12,223 bases of DNA from JAYFNU01 sp964458545 (GTDB lineage: Bacteria; Bacillota; Clostridia; Oscillospirales; Ruminococcaceae). This document shows positions 5,685-12,088 of this stretch, piece after piece (the stretch's first letter is position 1; each line of letters starts with the position of its first letter). The notes beneath the pieces are model-generated. The model was not told the origin of the DNA, ran no database searches, and saw only the letters and a program-made list of their open reading frames with translations. The stretch spans positions 1 to 12,223 of the forward strand of contig CAYWJF010000050.1 in the NCBI GenBank assembly GCA_964458545.1, written 5' to 3'. Made by a program: the position numbers and the translations under genes.

Positions 5685-7238
5685 TTATAGTCCTACGCGT
5701 CCCATGCGGTTGATAAGCACGTCGAGCAGGTCGTCAAGAACCGTCATCATTCGTGCCGCCGCTTCAAACGCGCGCTGGTATTTAATCATATCCGCCGTTT
5801 CCTCGTCCTGAGAAACTCCCGCTACCTCGTCGCGGCTCTCATTAAAGGAATCGGTTACAAGCGCCGTTGCCTCCTGCCGTCCGTTCTGGTAAGCAAGGTC
5901 TGCGCCGAGCTTTCCTAAAAAGTCCACCTCGTAGTCCGCGAAGGAACCCGTGAAGCTCTCGCCGATTGAGGAAAAGCTTACGTTCTCCTCTGCAAGGAAG
6001 GAGGCAAGCTTCTGCGCGTAATCTTCAACATTCTCGTTGCGGTCATATATGAAGTAGCCCGCGCCTCCTTTTGTCCACTCGTCGCTTATTGAGATATTCC
6101 TCGCTGTTACGGGCATATTGGGGTTTAATTTACCGTCCAGCATAGTAGCCGAAAGAAAATTCTTGTAAACGGTTTTCCCCGTTATTGCGTCTACCTTCGG
6201 CTTCCCCGTGGTTTCGTCAAGCACGGGAACCGTGCTGTTAACCTTCTTCGCGAGGGTGTTCGCGAAGGTATCGAGTCTGTCGCGGTAGTAGAGTATACCC
6301 TGAACCGAGGTTTCGTTGCTGCTCGTAATATTCTTTCCGCGCCCGTTTATGTATTCCACGCTCGCGAGCAGGCTTCCCGCCTCCGTTTTTATCGCGTCGC
6401 CCGTCGAGCGCCACCTTACCGAAACCGTGTCATCCTCGTTCTTGGTCATTCCGAGAGTAGTAAACTCGTCGCCGCTGACCGCAAGCTGTCCGCCCATGGT
6501 TACGTTAATCTTGTTCTGCGTAAGCTGGGTCACCGTTATATCGCCGTACTGCGCCAGCTCGTCGAGCAGGACGTTTCTTTCGTCCATAAGCTCGTTCGGG
6601 CTGTAGTAGCCGGTCTGTGTATTAAGCGAGGTGAAGTCCTCGCCGATTATCTTATTTAAATGCGCTATCTGCTGGAAGATATCGTTTACATGGTCTACGT
6701 TTATCTGCAGGTCCTCTGTCTGGCGCTGCGCGACCTCGGTAAGCTTTGTGTCGAGTTGGTTTAGTATCTGCACCATATTTTTGAAGGAGGACATTACAAG
6801 ATTCGCCTCGGTGTCGAGCGTGGGGCTTTGCACAAAATCGTTAAGCGACGTGTAGATGCTCGCTATTCCGCTGTACAAACCGCCCTCGTCGGTTATATCC
6901 TTCGGGTCGCCGAGCGCCGTTTGAATGTCGCTTAAAACCTCCGACGCCATTCCGTGGTAGCTCGTCTGAGAGTACTCGTCGCGGAAGCATTTATCGAGAA
7001 ACGCGTCGCGCGTCTGGGAAACGCCCGTAGCCTCAACGCCCTGCCCGATAAGCCCTACTCTGTTTGAAGCAACCTTCGTGGTGTAGGAGGATGGCGCGAG
7101 CGCGGTACGCTCCACCCTTTGACGGGTGTAGCCGTTGGTATCGGTGTTCGCGAGGTTGTTGCCGACTATATCTATCGATTTCTGGTTGGCGAAAACCGCG
7201 CTTTTGGCGGTTTCAAACCCCATAAAAGTTGGACGCAT
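5685..7238 (-). CDS. flgK: Hook-filament junction protein FlgK (HAP1)
   Basis: FlgK is the first junction protein added to the hook and is exported late with the help of FlgN. The 517-residue protein has the rod/hook N-terminal signature (SIDIVGNNLANTDTNGYTRQ, residues 21-40). It also has a long D1 helical region (TKLTEVAQRQTEDLQINVDHVNDIFQQ within it), the LNxxxGxYSPNELMDERNVLLDELA block typical of FlgK around residues 205-230, a variable middle domain, and a C-terminal D0/D1 (EETADMIKYQRAFEAAARMM, then VLINRMGRVGL). AGGAG lies 8 nt before the ATG and overlaps the flgN end; only 11 nt separate the two genes. Length and domain order are normal. Confidence 0.98.
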   Translation of the reverse strand: MRPTFMGFETAKSAVFANQKSIDIVGNNLANTDTNGYTRQRVERTALAPSSYTTKVASNRVGLIGQGVEATGVSQTRDAFLDKCFRDEYSQTSYHGMASEVLSDIQTALGDPKDITDEGGLYSGIASIYTSLNDFVQSPTLDTEANLVMSSFKNMVQILNQLDTKLTEVAQRQTEDLQINVDHVNDIFQQIAHLNKIIGEDFTSLNTQTGYYSPNELMDERNVLLDELAQYGDITVTQLTQNKINVTMGGQLAVSGDEFTTLGMTKNEDDTVSVRWRSTGDAIKTEAGSLLASVEYINGRGKNITSSNETSVQGILYYRDRLDTFANTLAKKVNSTVPVLDETTGKPKVDAITGKTVYKNFLSATMLDGKLNPNMPVTARNISISDEWTKGGAGYFIYDRNENVEDYAQKLASFLAEENVSFSSIGESFTGSFADYEVDFLGKLGADLAYQNGRQEATALVTDSFNESRDEVAGVSQDEETADMIKYQRAFEAAARMMTVLDDLLDVLINRMGRVGL

Positions 7239-7249
7239 CTGTTATTCTC

Positions 7250-7729
7250 CTATATCTTCTCTTCAAATGTAAAATTCGTGCTATTCGTTTCCTTTTGACC
7301 CTTAGGTCCGTAGGTGGGCTTCTTTGTCTCGTTCGCCGTGCCGTTTACGAGCGCGTCGTAAAGCTTTAGGTTCGCCGAGGCAAGCTCCATCGACTTTTCA
7401 TTGTAGTCCTTTATTTCATCCACCGTCGCCTTCCACCTGACGTAGATAGCCTTTAATTCCTTTGCGGCCTCGGTGTCGCCAAGCTCGCTTATAATCTCGG
7501 ACGCCGTCTTGTTGGAGTATCCCGCTGCGTTCTGCGCGTCTATTCTCTTTCTTTCGAGATTTTCAAGCTGCATGGAGGACGCCTGCTGCGTCTTCAGCGC
7601 CGCTTCAATTTTTTCAGCGTTCGAGGTTACGAGCGCTTTTCTCTTTTCACGCTCCTGCTCAAGCATTACTTCGCACTGCTTAAGGCATTCCGTCGACGCC
7701 ATTATAAAGGCCCTTAACTCATTCGTCAT
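7250..7729 (-). CDS. flgN: FlgN-type export chaperone for FlgK/FlgL
   Basis: FlgN is a cytosolic helical chaperone that holds FlgK and FlgL unfolded and docks them on the export gate. The 159-residue protein is mostly coiled coil. LKQCEVMLEQEREKRKAL (16-33) is the FlgN N-terminal helix and ENLERKRIDAQNAAGYS (56-72) resembles the family LxxxR....G pattern. The tail contains PTYGPKGQ, as seen in many Gram-positive FlgN proteins. Its position between flgM and flgK is diagnostic and matches yvyG in Bacillus. GGGAG lies 7 nt before the ATG. Sequence conservation in this family is low, so context carries much of the call. Confidence 0.9.
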   Translation of the reverse strand: MTNELRAFIMASTECLKQCEVMLEQEREKRKALVTSNAEKIEAALKTQQASSMQLENLERKRIDAQNAAGYSNKTASEIISELGDTEAAKELKAIYVRWKATVDEIKDYNEKSMELASANLKLYDALVNGTANETKKPTYGPKGQKETNSTNFTFEEKI

Positions 7730-7755
7730 TTCGCGACTCCCGTATGTATGTTATG

Positions 7756-8067
7756 TCAGACCGATTCTCCGAAGATACGGTTAAACACCGCGTTTGCTAT
7801 CTTCTCGCCCGATACGGGTGTGTTATCGCCCTTATAAAGCGCCTTGAGCTCGCTCATACGCTCGGACGAAATTCCCTTATCGAGGTCCGCTCCGAAGGAT
7901 TTGCCCACGCCCTCGACCTTCGAGAGGAAGGAAGCCTCCGAGCTGATTTTTACAACGTCGCGCCCGATATCAGTAGCCGCAACCTTGTCATCTACCTTTT
8001 CCGTGCGGGTTCTTGCGTTCGTGTTGAACGAAGCCTTGTAGATGTCGCCAATTCCTTTAATATCCAT
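7756..8067 (-). CDS. flgM: Anti-sigma-28 factor FlgM
   Basis: FlgM binds and holds sigma-28 until the hook is complete, then is exported, which releases late gene expression. The 103-residue protein is slightly longer than average. It has the N-terminal pattern MDIKGIGDIYKASF (compare I.PI..VY in other FlgM proteins), a variable polar middle containing VKISSEASFL (the D.v.iS..A motif), and the C-terminal sigma-binding helices with RMSELKALYKGD...VSGEKIANAVFNRIF. AAAGGAG precedes the ATG at 8067. It is the first gene of the flgM-csrA operon and is divergent from parA across 216 bp, which holds both promoters. Confidence 0.93.
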   Translation of the reverse strand: MDIKGIGDIYKASFNTNARTRTEKVDDKVAATDIGRDVVKISSEASFLSKVEGVGKSFGADLDKGISSERMSELKALYKGDNTPVSGEKIANAVFNRIFGESV

Positions 8068-8108
8068 TATTTACTCCTTTACTAAACGCTTGCGGAGGCG
8101 CTGCCTAA

Positions 8109-8135
8109 TAGTCGGCATTCTACGCCTAACCAATA
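8109..8135 (-). promoter_or_regulatory. Weak sigma-28-like promoter candidate for flgM
   Basis: Reading leftwards, TATT (8135-8132), 15 nt, then GCCGACTA (8116-8109). This gives 6 of 8 for the -10 (GCCGATAA) with correct spacing, but the -35 matches only at two positions. Transcription would begin near 8102, about 34 nt before the flgM ATG. A second GCCG-containing site (minus strand, near 8175) has worse spacing. No convincing sigma-A promoter for flgM was found, so the true start is open. Confidence 0.3.
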
Positions 8136-8236
8136 CTCCTACTGTAATTATTCTCCCTTTTATGATAAAATAAAGCGGCAAACTAAATTTTCTTAAAATT
8201 TTTCATTTTTTTGTATTTATATAATAAATAAAGTCT

Positions 8237-8264
8237 TTGAATTTCCGCGCGTTTGTATTATACT
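8237..8264 (+). promoter_or_regulatory. Sigma-A-type promoter for parA-comFB
   Basis: TTGAAT (8237-8242), 16 nt, then TATACT (8259-8264). Long A/T tracts at about 8185-8232 just upstream could act as an UP element. The predicted start near 8271 leaves a leader of only about 13 nt, in which AGGGGG (8273-8278) serves as ribosome binding site 5 nt before the parA ATG. Confidence 0.6.
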
Positions 8265-8283
8265 TAAAGGACAGGGGGTACGT

Positions 8284-9051
8284 ATGGCAAAAGTAGTTTC
8301 TTTAATCAACCAAAAAGGCGGCGCGGGCAAGACTGCTTCCACTAACGCTATCGCCGTCTGTTTAAAGCATAGAGGCTACAAGGTTCTCGGCGTCGATTTC
8401 GACCCGCAGGGCTATCTTTCGTTCAGCGTCGGCGCGGACCCCAGCGACACACGGACGATTTACCACGTCATACGCCGCACCGCAAAGCCCGAATACGCTA
8501 TCCAACACGCCCCCGTTATTGATGTTATTCCCGCCGACGGGCGGCTCGGCAATATCGAGCGTGAATTTACCGCACCCGGCAGCGAACGCCTTTTAAAAGA
8601 GGTGCTTCGCCCCATAATGCCGCTTTACGACTACATTCTTATAGATTCACCGCCCGAGCTTGGGCTTCTTTCCGCGAACGCCGTGGTAGCCTCTAACGTA
8701 GTGCTTATACCCGGTCTTTCCGACGGCTACAGCCTTCAGGGAATAATCAATGTTCACGAGACAATCTGCCGCATAAAAAAGGCGTTTAACCCAAACCTAA
8801 TAATAGGCGGTATGTTTTTAATTCGCTACTACCCGCGCGAGGATTTAAGCAAAACCACGGCGGGCGCGGCGGAGATGCTCTCCGAGCACCTCAATCTGCC
8901 GCTACTTGATACCCGCATACGTCACAGCAACGTGATAAGCGCCGCTATGACCTCGCTACAGCGCGATATTATCGACTACGCGCCCGAAAACAACGCGGTG
9001 CTCGATTACATAGCTCTTGTTGACGAGCTTTTTGAAAGGGGTGTGCTTTAG
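8284..9051 (+). CDS. ParA/Soj-family ATPase (MinD/ParA positioning or partition type)
   Basis: ParA ATPases dimerise on ATP, bind DNA non-specifically and position plasmids, chromosomes or protein complexes. The 255-residue length is normal for a Soj-like protein without an N-terminal helix-turn-helix. The deviant Walker A KGGAGKT (11-17, signature Lys11) is intact. Walker A' is GVDFDPQGY (36-44), with Tyr where Asn or Ser is usual. Walker B is ILIDSPPELG (118-127). Candidate DNA-binding basic residues follow (Arg181, Arg185, Arg211, Arg213) with the family ending DIIDYAPENNAVLDY. No ParB follows; the partner gene is a ComFB-family protein 5 nt downstream. It is not FlhG/YlxH-like in context, since no FlhF is adjacent. 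A cargo-positioning role at the flagellum or another c-di-nucleotide-controlled structure is inference. It is unlikely to be plasmid partition because it is embedded among flagellar genes. Confidence 0.93.
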   Translation: MAKVVSLINQKGGAGKTASTNAIAVCLKHRGYKVLGVDFDPQGYLSFSVGADPSDTRTIYHVIRRTAKPEYAIQHAPVIDVIPADGRLGNIEREFTAPGSERLLKEVLRPIMPLYDYILIDSPPELGLLSANAVVASNVVLIPGLSDGYSLQGIINVHETICRIKKAFNPNLIIGGMFLIRYYPREDLSKTTAGAAEMLSEHLNLPLLDTRIRHSNVISAAMTSLQRDIIDYAPENNAVLDYIALVDELFERGVL

Positions 9052-9056
9052 CCCTT

Positions 9057-9494
9057 ATGGCAAAGTCAAAAAAAGAACTCGACAAGGACATGATGTTCAA
9101 GAAAATCATGCCCTCAATAGCCGAAAATCCCTTCTCGGTAGATAATCTGCATCGAAACGAGCTCGAGATGGCGACCGACGCCGATTACAACTCGCTTTCG
9201 GCGCTTCGCGACAAGCTTTTCGCCCGCTCAAGCGAGGCGGCTGTCGCGACGATAAACGTTATGGAAAACCTCGTTTTGCAGAATCTTGACACGGTTATTT
9301 CAAAGTTTAACGCCTGCGGCTGCGACAAGTGCCGCTGCGATATCGCGGCGTTCGCGCTCAACCACCTTCCGCCGAAATATATCGTCGCAAACCCCGCAAA
9401 TATTGCGAATATTTCGAGTGAATTCCCCTCAAAGCTTATTATGGACGCGCTGATAAAGGCGGTTATTCAGATACGCTCGCACCCAAAGCATTAG
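9057..9494 (+). CDS. ComFB-family protein with basic N-terminal extension
   Basis: Residues 65-145 carry the ComFB (late competence protein) pattern: INVMENLVLQNLDTVI, a cysteine cluster CGCDKCRCD (87-95; Cys87, 89, 92, 94, likely zinc-binding), then AFALNHLPPKYIV and a final helix ending AVIQIRSHPKH. ComFB proteins have been reported as cyclic-dinucleotide receptors in cyanobacteria and Bacillus; whether this one binds is not visible. Residues 1-64 are an extension beyond the usual core, starting with a lysine-rich stretch (MAKSKKELDKDMMFKK). The ATG is 5 nt after the parA stop and its best RBS (GAAAGGGG) lies inside parA about 15 nt upstream, so translation is probably coupled. A strong terminator follows 17 nt after the stop. 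The gene is not near com genes, so a competence role is not implied. Confidence 0.88.
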   Translation: MAKSKKELDKDMMFKKIMPSIAENPFSVDNLHRNELEMATDADYNSLSALRDKLFARSSEAAVATINVMENLVLQNLDTVISKFNACGCDKCRCDIAAFALNHLPPKYIVANPANIANISSEFPSKLIMDALIKAVIQIRSHPKH

Positions 9495-9511
9495 CAGTAA
9501 AAAGCGACAAA

Positions 9512-9537
9512 AACGCCCTTCCGAAAGGAAGGGCGTT
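9512..9537. terminator. Strong bidirectional intrinsic terminator between comFB and fapA
   Basis: AACGCCCTTCC (9512-9522) pairs perfectly with GGAAGGGCGTT (9527-9537) around a GAAA loop, an 11-bp stem. On the plus strand it is followed by ACTTTTATT, and on the minus strand the stem runs into TTTTTGTCG. It lies 17 nt after the comFB stop and 19 nt after the fapA stop, so it can end both convergent transcripts. Confidence 0.95.
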
Positions 9538-9556
9538 ACTTTTATTATAGCTTGCT

Positions 9557-11245
9557 TTATTTTGAGCCAAACTGGATTTCGCCGTCCTGCTTAAATATTC
9601 TGCTTCCTACTATCGGGTCGGAAATAACCGCCACTACTCCCGTTATCTCCACTCGGACTATCGGGAAAATCTTGTCGGCAACAATCATGCTTACGCTGCT
9701 GCTCTGCTCGGCTTGTATCTTCTTCATCTCGCTGTCGCTCTTCGCAAGCCTTATTTTATCCGCCGAAACCTTGTATTTAAGGTTCTTAAGGAGGTTCTTG
9801 TATTCAGGCGTTAGCTCCTCGTCGCGACTTTCGAGATATTTTACGTTCTTTTCGGTATCCTCTATGCTCTTCGTAAGTACGCCTATCTCGGCGCGGAGCT
9901 CCTTTTGACGGTTAAGAAGCTCTATATCTGTACCCACACAAAGCTTTGTTTGTTGCGTGGAATCGTTTCCAATTACGCGGGCGGTTATATCGTGGAAAAC
10001 ATTGATTTCGCCGCCAATTATCGCGCCCGGCTTGCCCTGCGCCGTAACCGAGCTTGCGTTTACGCGGCAGTTGACAATACTACCCGATGTCACGTTGCCC
10101 TTAGCGAAGACCGAGCAGTTTTCGAGGTATTTACTCTCCACGTCGCCCTCGGCGTAAATCTGCCCCTTGAGGTTTCCGTTCATACCGTGGTTAAGGTGGA
10201 CGCTTCCGCCCGCGCGGATAATCGCGCCCTCTATGTAGCCGTAAACGGTAATGTTGCCCGTGGCGGTTATTTCAAACCCCTCAAGCACGCTGCCTCTTAC
10301 CACCACGTCGCCGTTCATCTCAATGTTGCCCGTAGTGTTATCTACGTTTTCCTTAACCTCGTAGACGTTAAAGACGTTGAATTTTCCGCCGACAAAGGAG
10401 ACATTTCCGTCACACGCCGCCAAAAGCTCGTTCGTCGCGGCGTTCATTTCGGTGTTCTGCCCCGCGGGTATTTCAAAGCTTTTGCCCTCTTTACCCTTTA
10501 TTACCTCGCCCTTTACGGAGATGCCGTCTATAGCGGGCACGGGGGGAGTGTAGCGGCAGATAACGCCGCCCTTTTCAACCTTTTGAATTATGTTAAGGTT
10601 CTTGTAATCAACTATATCGTTGCTGTCGCTTACGAAGTGCGCCTCGTTCGAGCGCGAAAAAAGGTCTTCGAGCACGCCGTCTGTGCCGTCCTTCGACATC
10701 GCACCACGCGCAATAATAAACAGCTTAAAAAATTTATCCTTTTCAACTACGTTGGAGATAAGCTCTCCGTTAATTCCGTAGGTAATGCCCTTTTCCTTTA
10801 TAATGGTGACTACGTCGGTTACGGTGAGCTTTCTGCCCTCTTTTACGGGCGGGAAAAGCATACCAAAGGCTATAGTCTCCATTCGCGCCGTGCCAATATA
10901 GAAACAGCCGTCCTGCGAAAACTCCTTTAACTCCTCAAGCGGCTGCTCGTCTTCCTCGGTAATCTCCTCGCCCGCCGCCTTCTTCGCGGCTACCTCCGCT
11001 TGTCTTGCCTCCTCGCGCGCCATTCGGTCTATTATGCGCGCGTTCGCAAGCTCTATTTCCGCGATTATCTCGTTCGCCTGCAGCTCCATTGTGTCAAGAA
11101 AACGAAGCTGCTGCTCGTTAGTGCTGTCCTCGTCGGGGATAAGGAACGACTCTATCGTATTACCCGGTGTTTTTACGCCGAGCATAAACGCGAGCTTTGC
11201 AATAGGGCTTTTTTGCGCGGTTTTTTCTTCTGCTTTATCGCTCAC
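9557..11245 (-). CDS. fapA: FapA/DUF342-family protein (flagellar assembly protein A)
   Basis: FapA-family proteins are large soluble beta-rich proteins linked to flagellar assembly; in Vibrio a FapA supports polar flagellation, and in Bacillota the role is unclear. Residues 1-108 are a helical, Glu/Ala-rich extension (EEARQAEVAAKKAAGEEITE). The DUF342 head covers about 110-260 (DGCFYIGTARME, PPVKEGRKLTVTDVVTII, then CRYTPPVPAIDGISVKGE). Residues 305-440 show regularly spaced Gly/Asn turns (GNIEMNGDVVVRG, GNITVYGYIEGA, GSVHLNHGM, GDVESK, GNVTSG), the right-handed beta-helix of the family. Residues 440-515 form a coiled coil. The start codon is GTG with GGAGG 7 nt upstream; the Ser-Asp-Lys start fits the RBS. 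It follows pilZ after 57 bp that contain an 18-bp triple repeat, and ends at the bidirectional terminator. Length (562 residues) is normal. Confidence 0.92.
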   Translation of the reverse strand: MSDKAEEKTAQKSPIAKLAFMLGVKTPGNTIESFLIPDEDSTNEQQLRFLDTMELQANEIIAEIELANARIIDRMAREEARQAEVAAKKAAGEEITEEDEQPLEELKEFSQDGCFYIGTARMETIAFGMLFPPVKEGRKLTVTDVVTIIKEKGITYGINGELISNVVEKDKFFKLFIIARGAMSKDGTDGVLEDLFSRSNEAHFVSDSNDIVDYKNLNIIQKVEKGGVICRYTPPVPAIDGISVKGEVIKGKEGKSFEIPAGQNTEMNAATNELLAACDGNVSFVGGKFNVFNVYEVKENVDNTTGNIEMNGDVVVRGSVLEGFEITATGNITVYGYIEGAIIRAGGSVHLNHGMNGNLKGQIYAEGDVESKYLENCSVFAKGNVTSGSIVNCRVNASSVTAQGKPGAIIGGEINVFHDITARVIGNDSTQQTKLCVGTDIELLNRQKELRAEIGVLTKSIEDTEKNVKYLESRDEELTPEYKNLLKNLKYKVSADKIRLAKSDSEMKKIQAEQSSSVSMIVADKIFPIVRVEITGVVAVISDPIVGSRIFKQDGEIQFGSK

Positions 11246-11259
11246 GGTCTTTCCTCCAC

Positions 11260-11301
11260 TCCCAAATCTGCTTTCATTCCCAAGTAGGCTCTAATTCCCA
11301 A
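11260..11301 (-). repeat. Three imperfect 18-bp tandem repeats ahead of fapA
   Basis: The hexamer TTGGGA (minus strand) occurs at 11301-11296, 11283-11278 and 11265-11260, an exact 18-nt period. The flanks are partly conserved, with each unit reading A-T/C-TTGGGA-A/G-T and then a purine-rich tail. The last unit runs into the fapA ribosome binding site (GGAGG, 11257-11253). The array fills nearly the whole 57-bp gap between pilZ and fapA. Confidence 0.6.
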
Positions 11302-11302
11302 A

Positions 11303-11995
11303 TTATAGCCTTGTCTTCCGTTTTTTTACCGCCTCGCGCTGTAGGGTGAACACCGCGCGGCAGAGTCTGTCCGACTCCCTTAAGTCCATCTGCTCAAACT
11401 CGCACCCGTAAAGGGTACCGTGAAGCGATTCGCCGCCCGTTCGCATTATTCTGCAAGAGAAATTAAAGGGCGCCTCGCCGTCGATTAGGAATATGTTTGA
11501 AAGACGAACCTTGTCGCCCGAATTAAACCTTGCGTTTGCCGCGAAAAAGACGCCAGAAAGACTGATATCTATCATCTTTACGGGAAACTTCTCGGTGTCG
11601 TTTATGTCCTTAAAGCCGTTCTCGTCGCTCTCGCGCTCGACGGTTCCGTCCACGCTCAGGTTGACGCGGAAAAAGCTTCTTCTTTCAAAATTATTATAGG
11701 CGGTAATGCTGCTTACCCGCCAAAACTCGTCGTTCGCGATATACACGCGCCCGCCCACGGTTAGGGTTCCGTGCTTTGTGTTAAGTATGTTTATTTTAAG
11801 CGGTACGTCGTAGCTGAAGATAGGCAGACGCATACCCTCGATAGGGAAAATGTCAATAGCTAAAATGTCCTCGCCCTCGCGGTCGGCGGGATGAATGCGG
11901 CTGACCGCTTTAAGCCGCCCCTGAAAGAACAGCTCGTTGTCCATATTCTTTACTTCGCAAATCGCATTCAAGTACCTTTTCAGCGTCGTTTCCAT
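11303..11995 (-). CDS. PilZ-domain c-di-GMP receptor, YcgR/YpfA (MotI)-like
   Basis: This 230-residue soluble protein has two halves. Residues 1-100 look like the YcgR-type N-terminal beta domain (GTLTVGGRVYIANDEFWRVSS at the end). Residues 103-215 are a PilZ domain with both ligand motifs intact: RSFFR (106-110, RxxxR) and DISLSG (143-148, DxSxxG), then YGCEF (196-200). The tail is basic (KKRKTRL). In Bacillus, YpfA (MotI/DgrA) has this layout and acts on the motor stator when c-di-GMP is bound; in E. coli, YcgR acts as a brake on the motor. A motility-control role here is inferred from family and neighbours. AGGGG lies 8 nt before the ATG. It is the first gene of the pilZ-fapA unit, with a TATAAT-type promoter at 12053-12079. 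A degenerate paralogue lies at 2684-3292. Confidence 0.93.
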   Translation of the reverse strand: METTLKRYLNAICEVKNMDNELFFQGRLKAVSRIHPADREGEDILAIDIFPIEGMRLPIFSYDVPLKINILNTKHGTLTVGGRVYIANDEFWRVSSITAYNNFERRSFFRVNLSVDGTVERESDENGFKDINDTEKFPVKMIDISLSGVFFAANARFNSGDKVRLSNIFLIDGEAPFNFSCRIMRTGGESLHGTLYGCEFEQMDLRESDRLCRAVFTLQREAVKKRKTRL

Positions 11996-12052
11996 ATTGT
12001 TTACCCCTAAATATACGCAATCAATATATAGTTACTCATAATAATATATCTT

Positions 12053-12079
12053 ATTATAACACATCATTCACTTTTTCAA
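12053..12079 (-). promoter_or_regulatory. Sigma-A-type promoter for pilZ-fapA
   Basis: Reading leftwards, TTGAAA (12079-12074), 15 nt, then TATAAT (12058-12053). The hexamers are good but the spacing is 1-2 nt shorter than ideal; TTTGAA at 16 nt is an alternative register. The start near 12046 would give a leader of about 50 nt, AT-rich, before the pilZ ATG. Confidence 0.5.
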
Positions 12080-12088
12080 ATAGTTTTT

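Noticed and set aside
8068..8283. c-di-GMP riboswitch (GEMM) in the flgM-parA intergenic region
   Set aside because: Looked for because of the many cyclic-dinucleotide proteins, but the conserved GEMM core sequences are not present on either strand.
9905..10930. Long plus-strand open frame (341 codons) inside fapA
   Set aside because: It is fully antisense to fapA, whose DUF342 and beta-helix pattern is unmistakable. The translation is Val/Ala/Tyr/Arg-rich without a family pattern and there is no suitable RBS.
11246..11282. Short frame MKADLGVEERP whose stop overlaps the fapA GTG
   Set aside because: The ATG lies 1-2 nt after its only purine-rich tract, too close for a ribosome binding site; it is probably a by-product of the 18-bp repeats.
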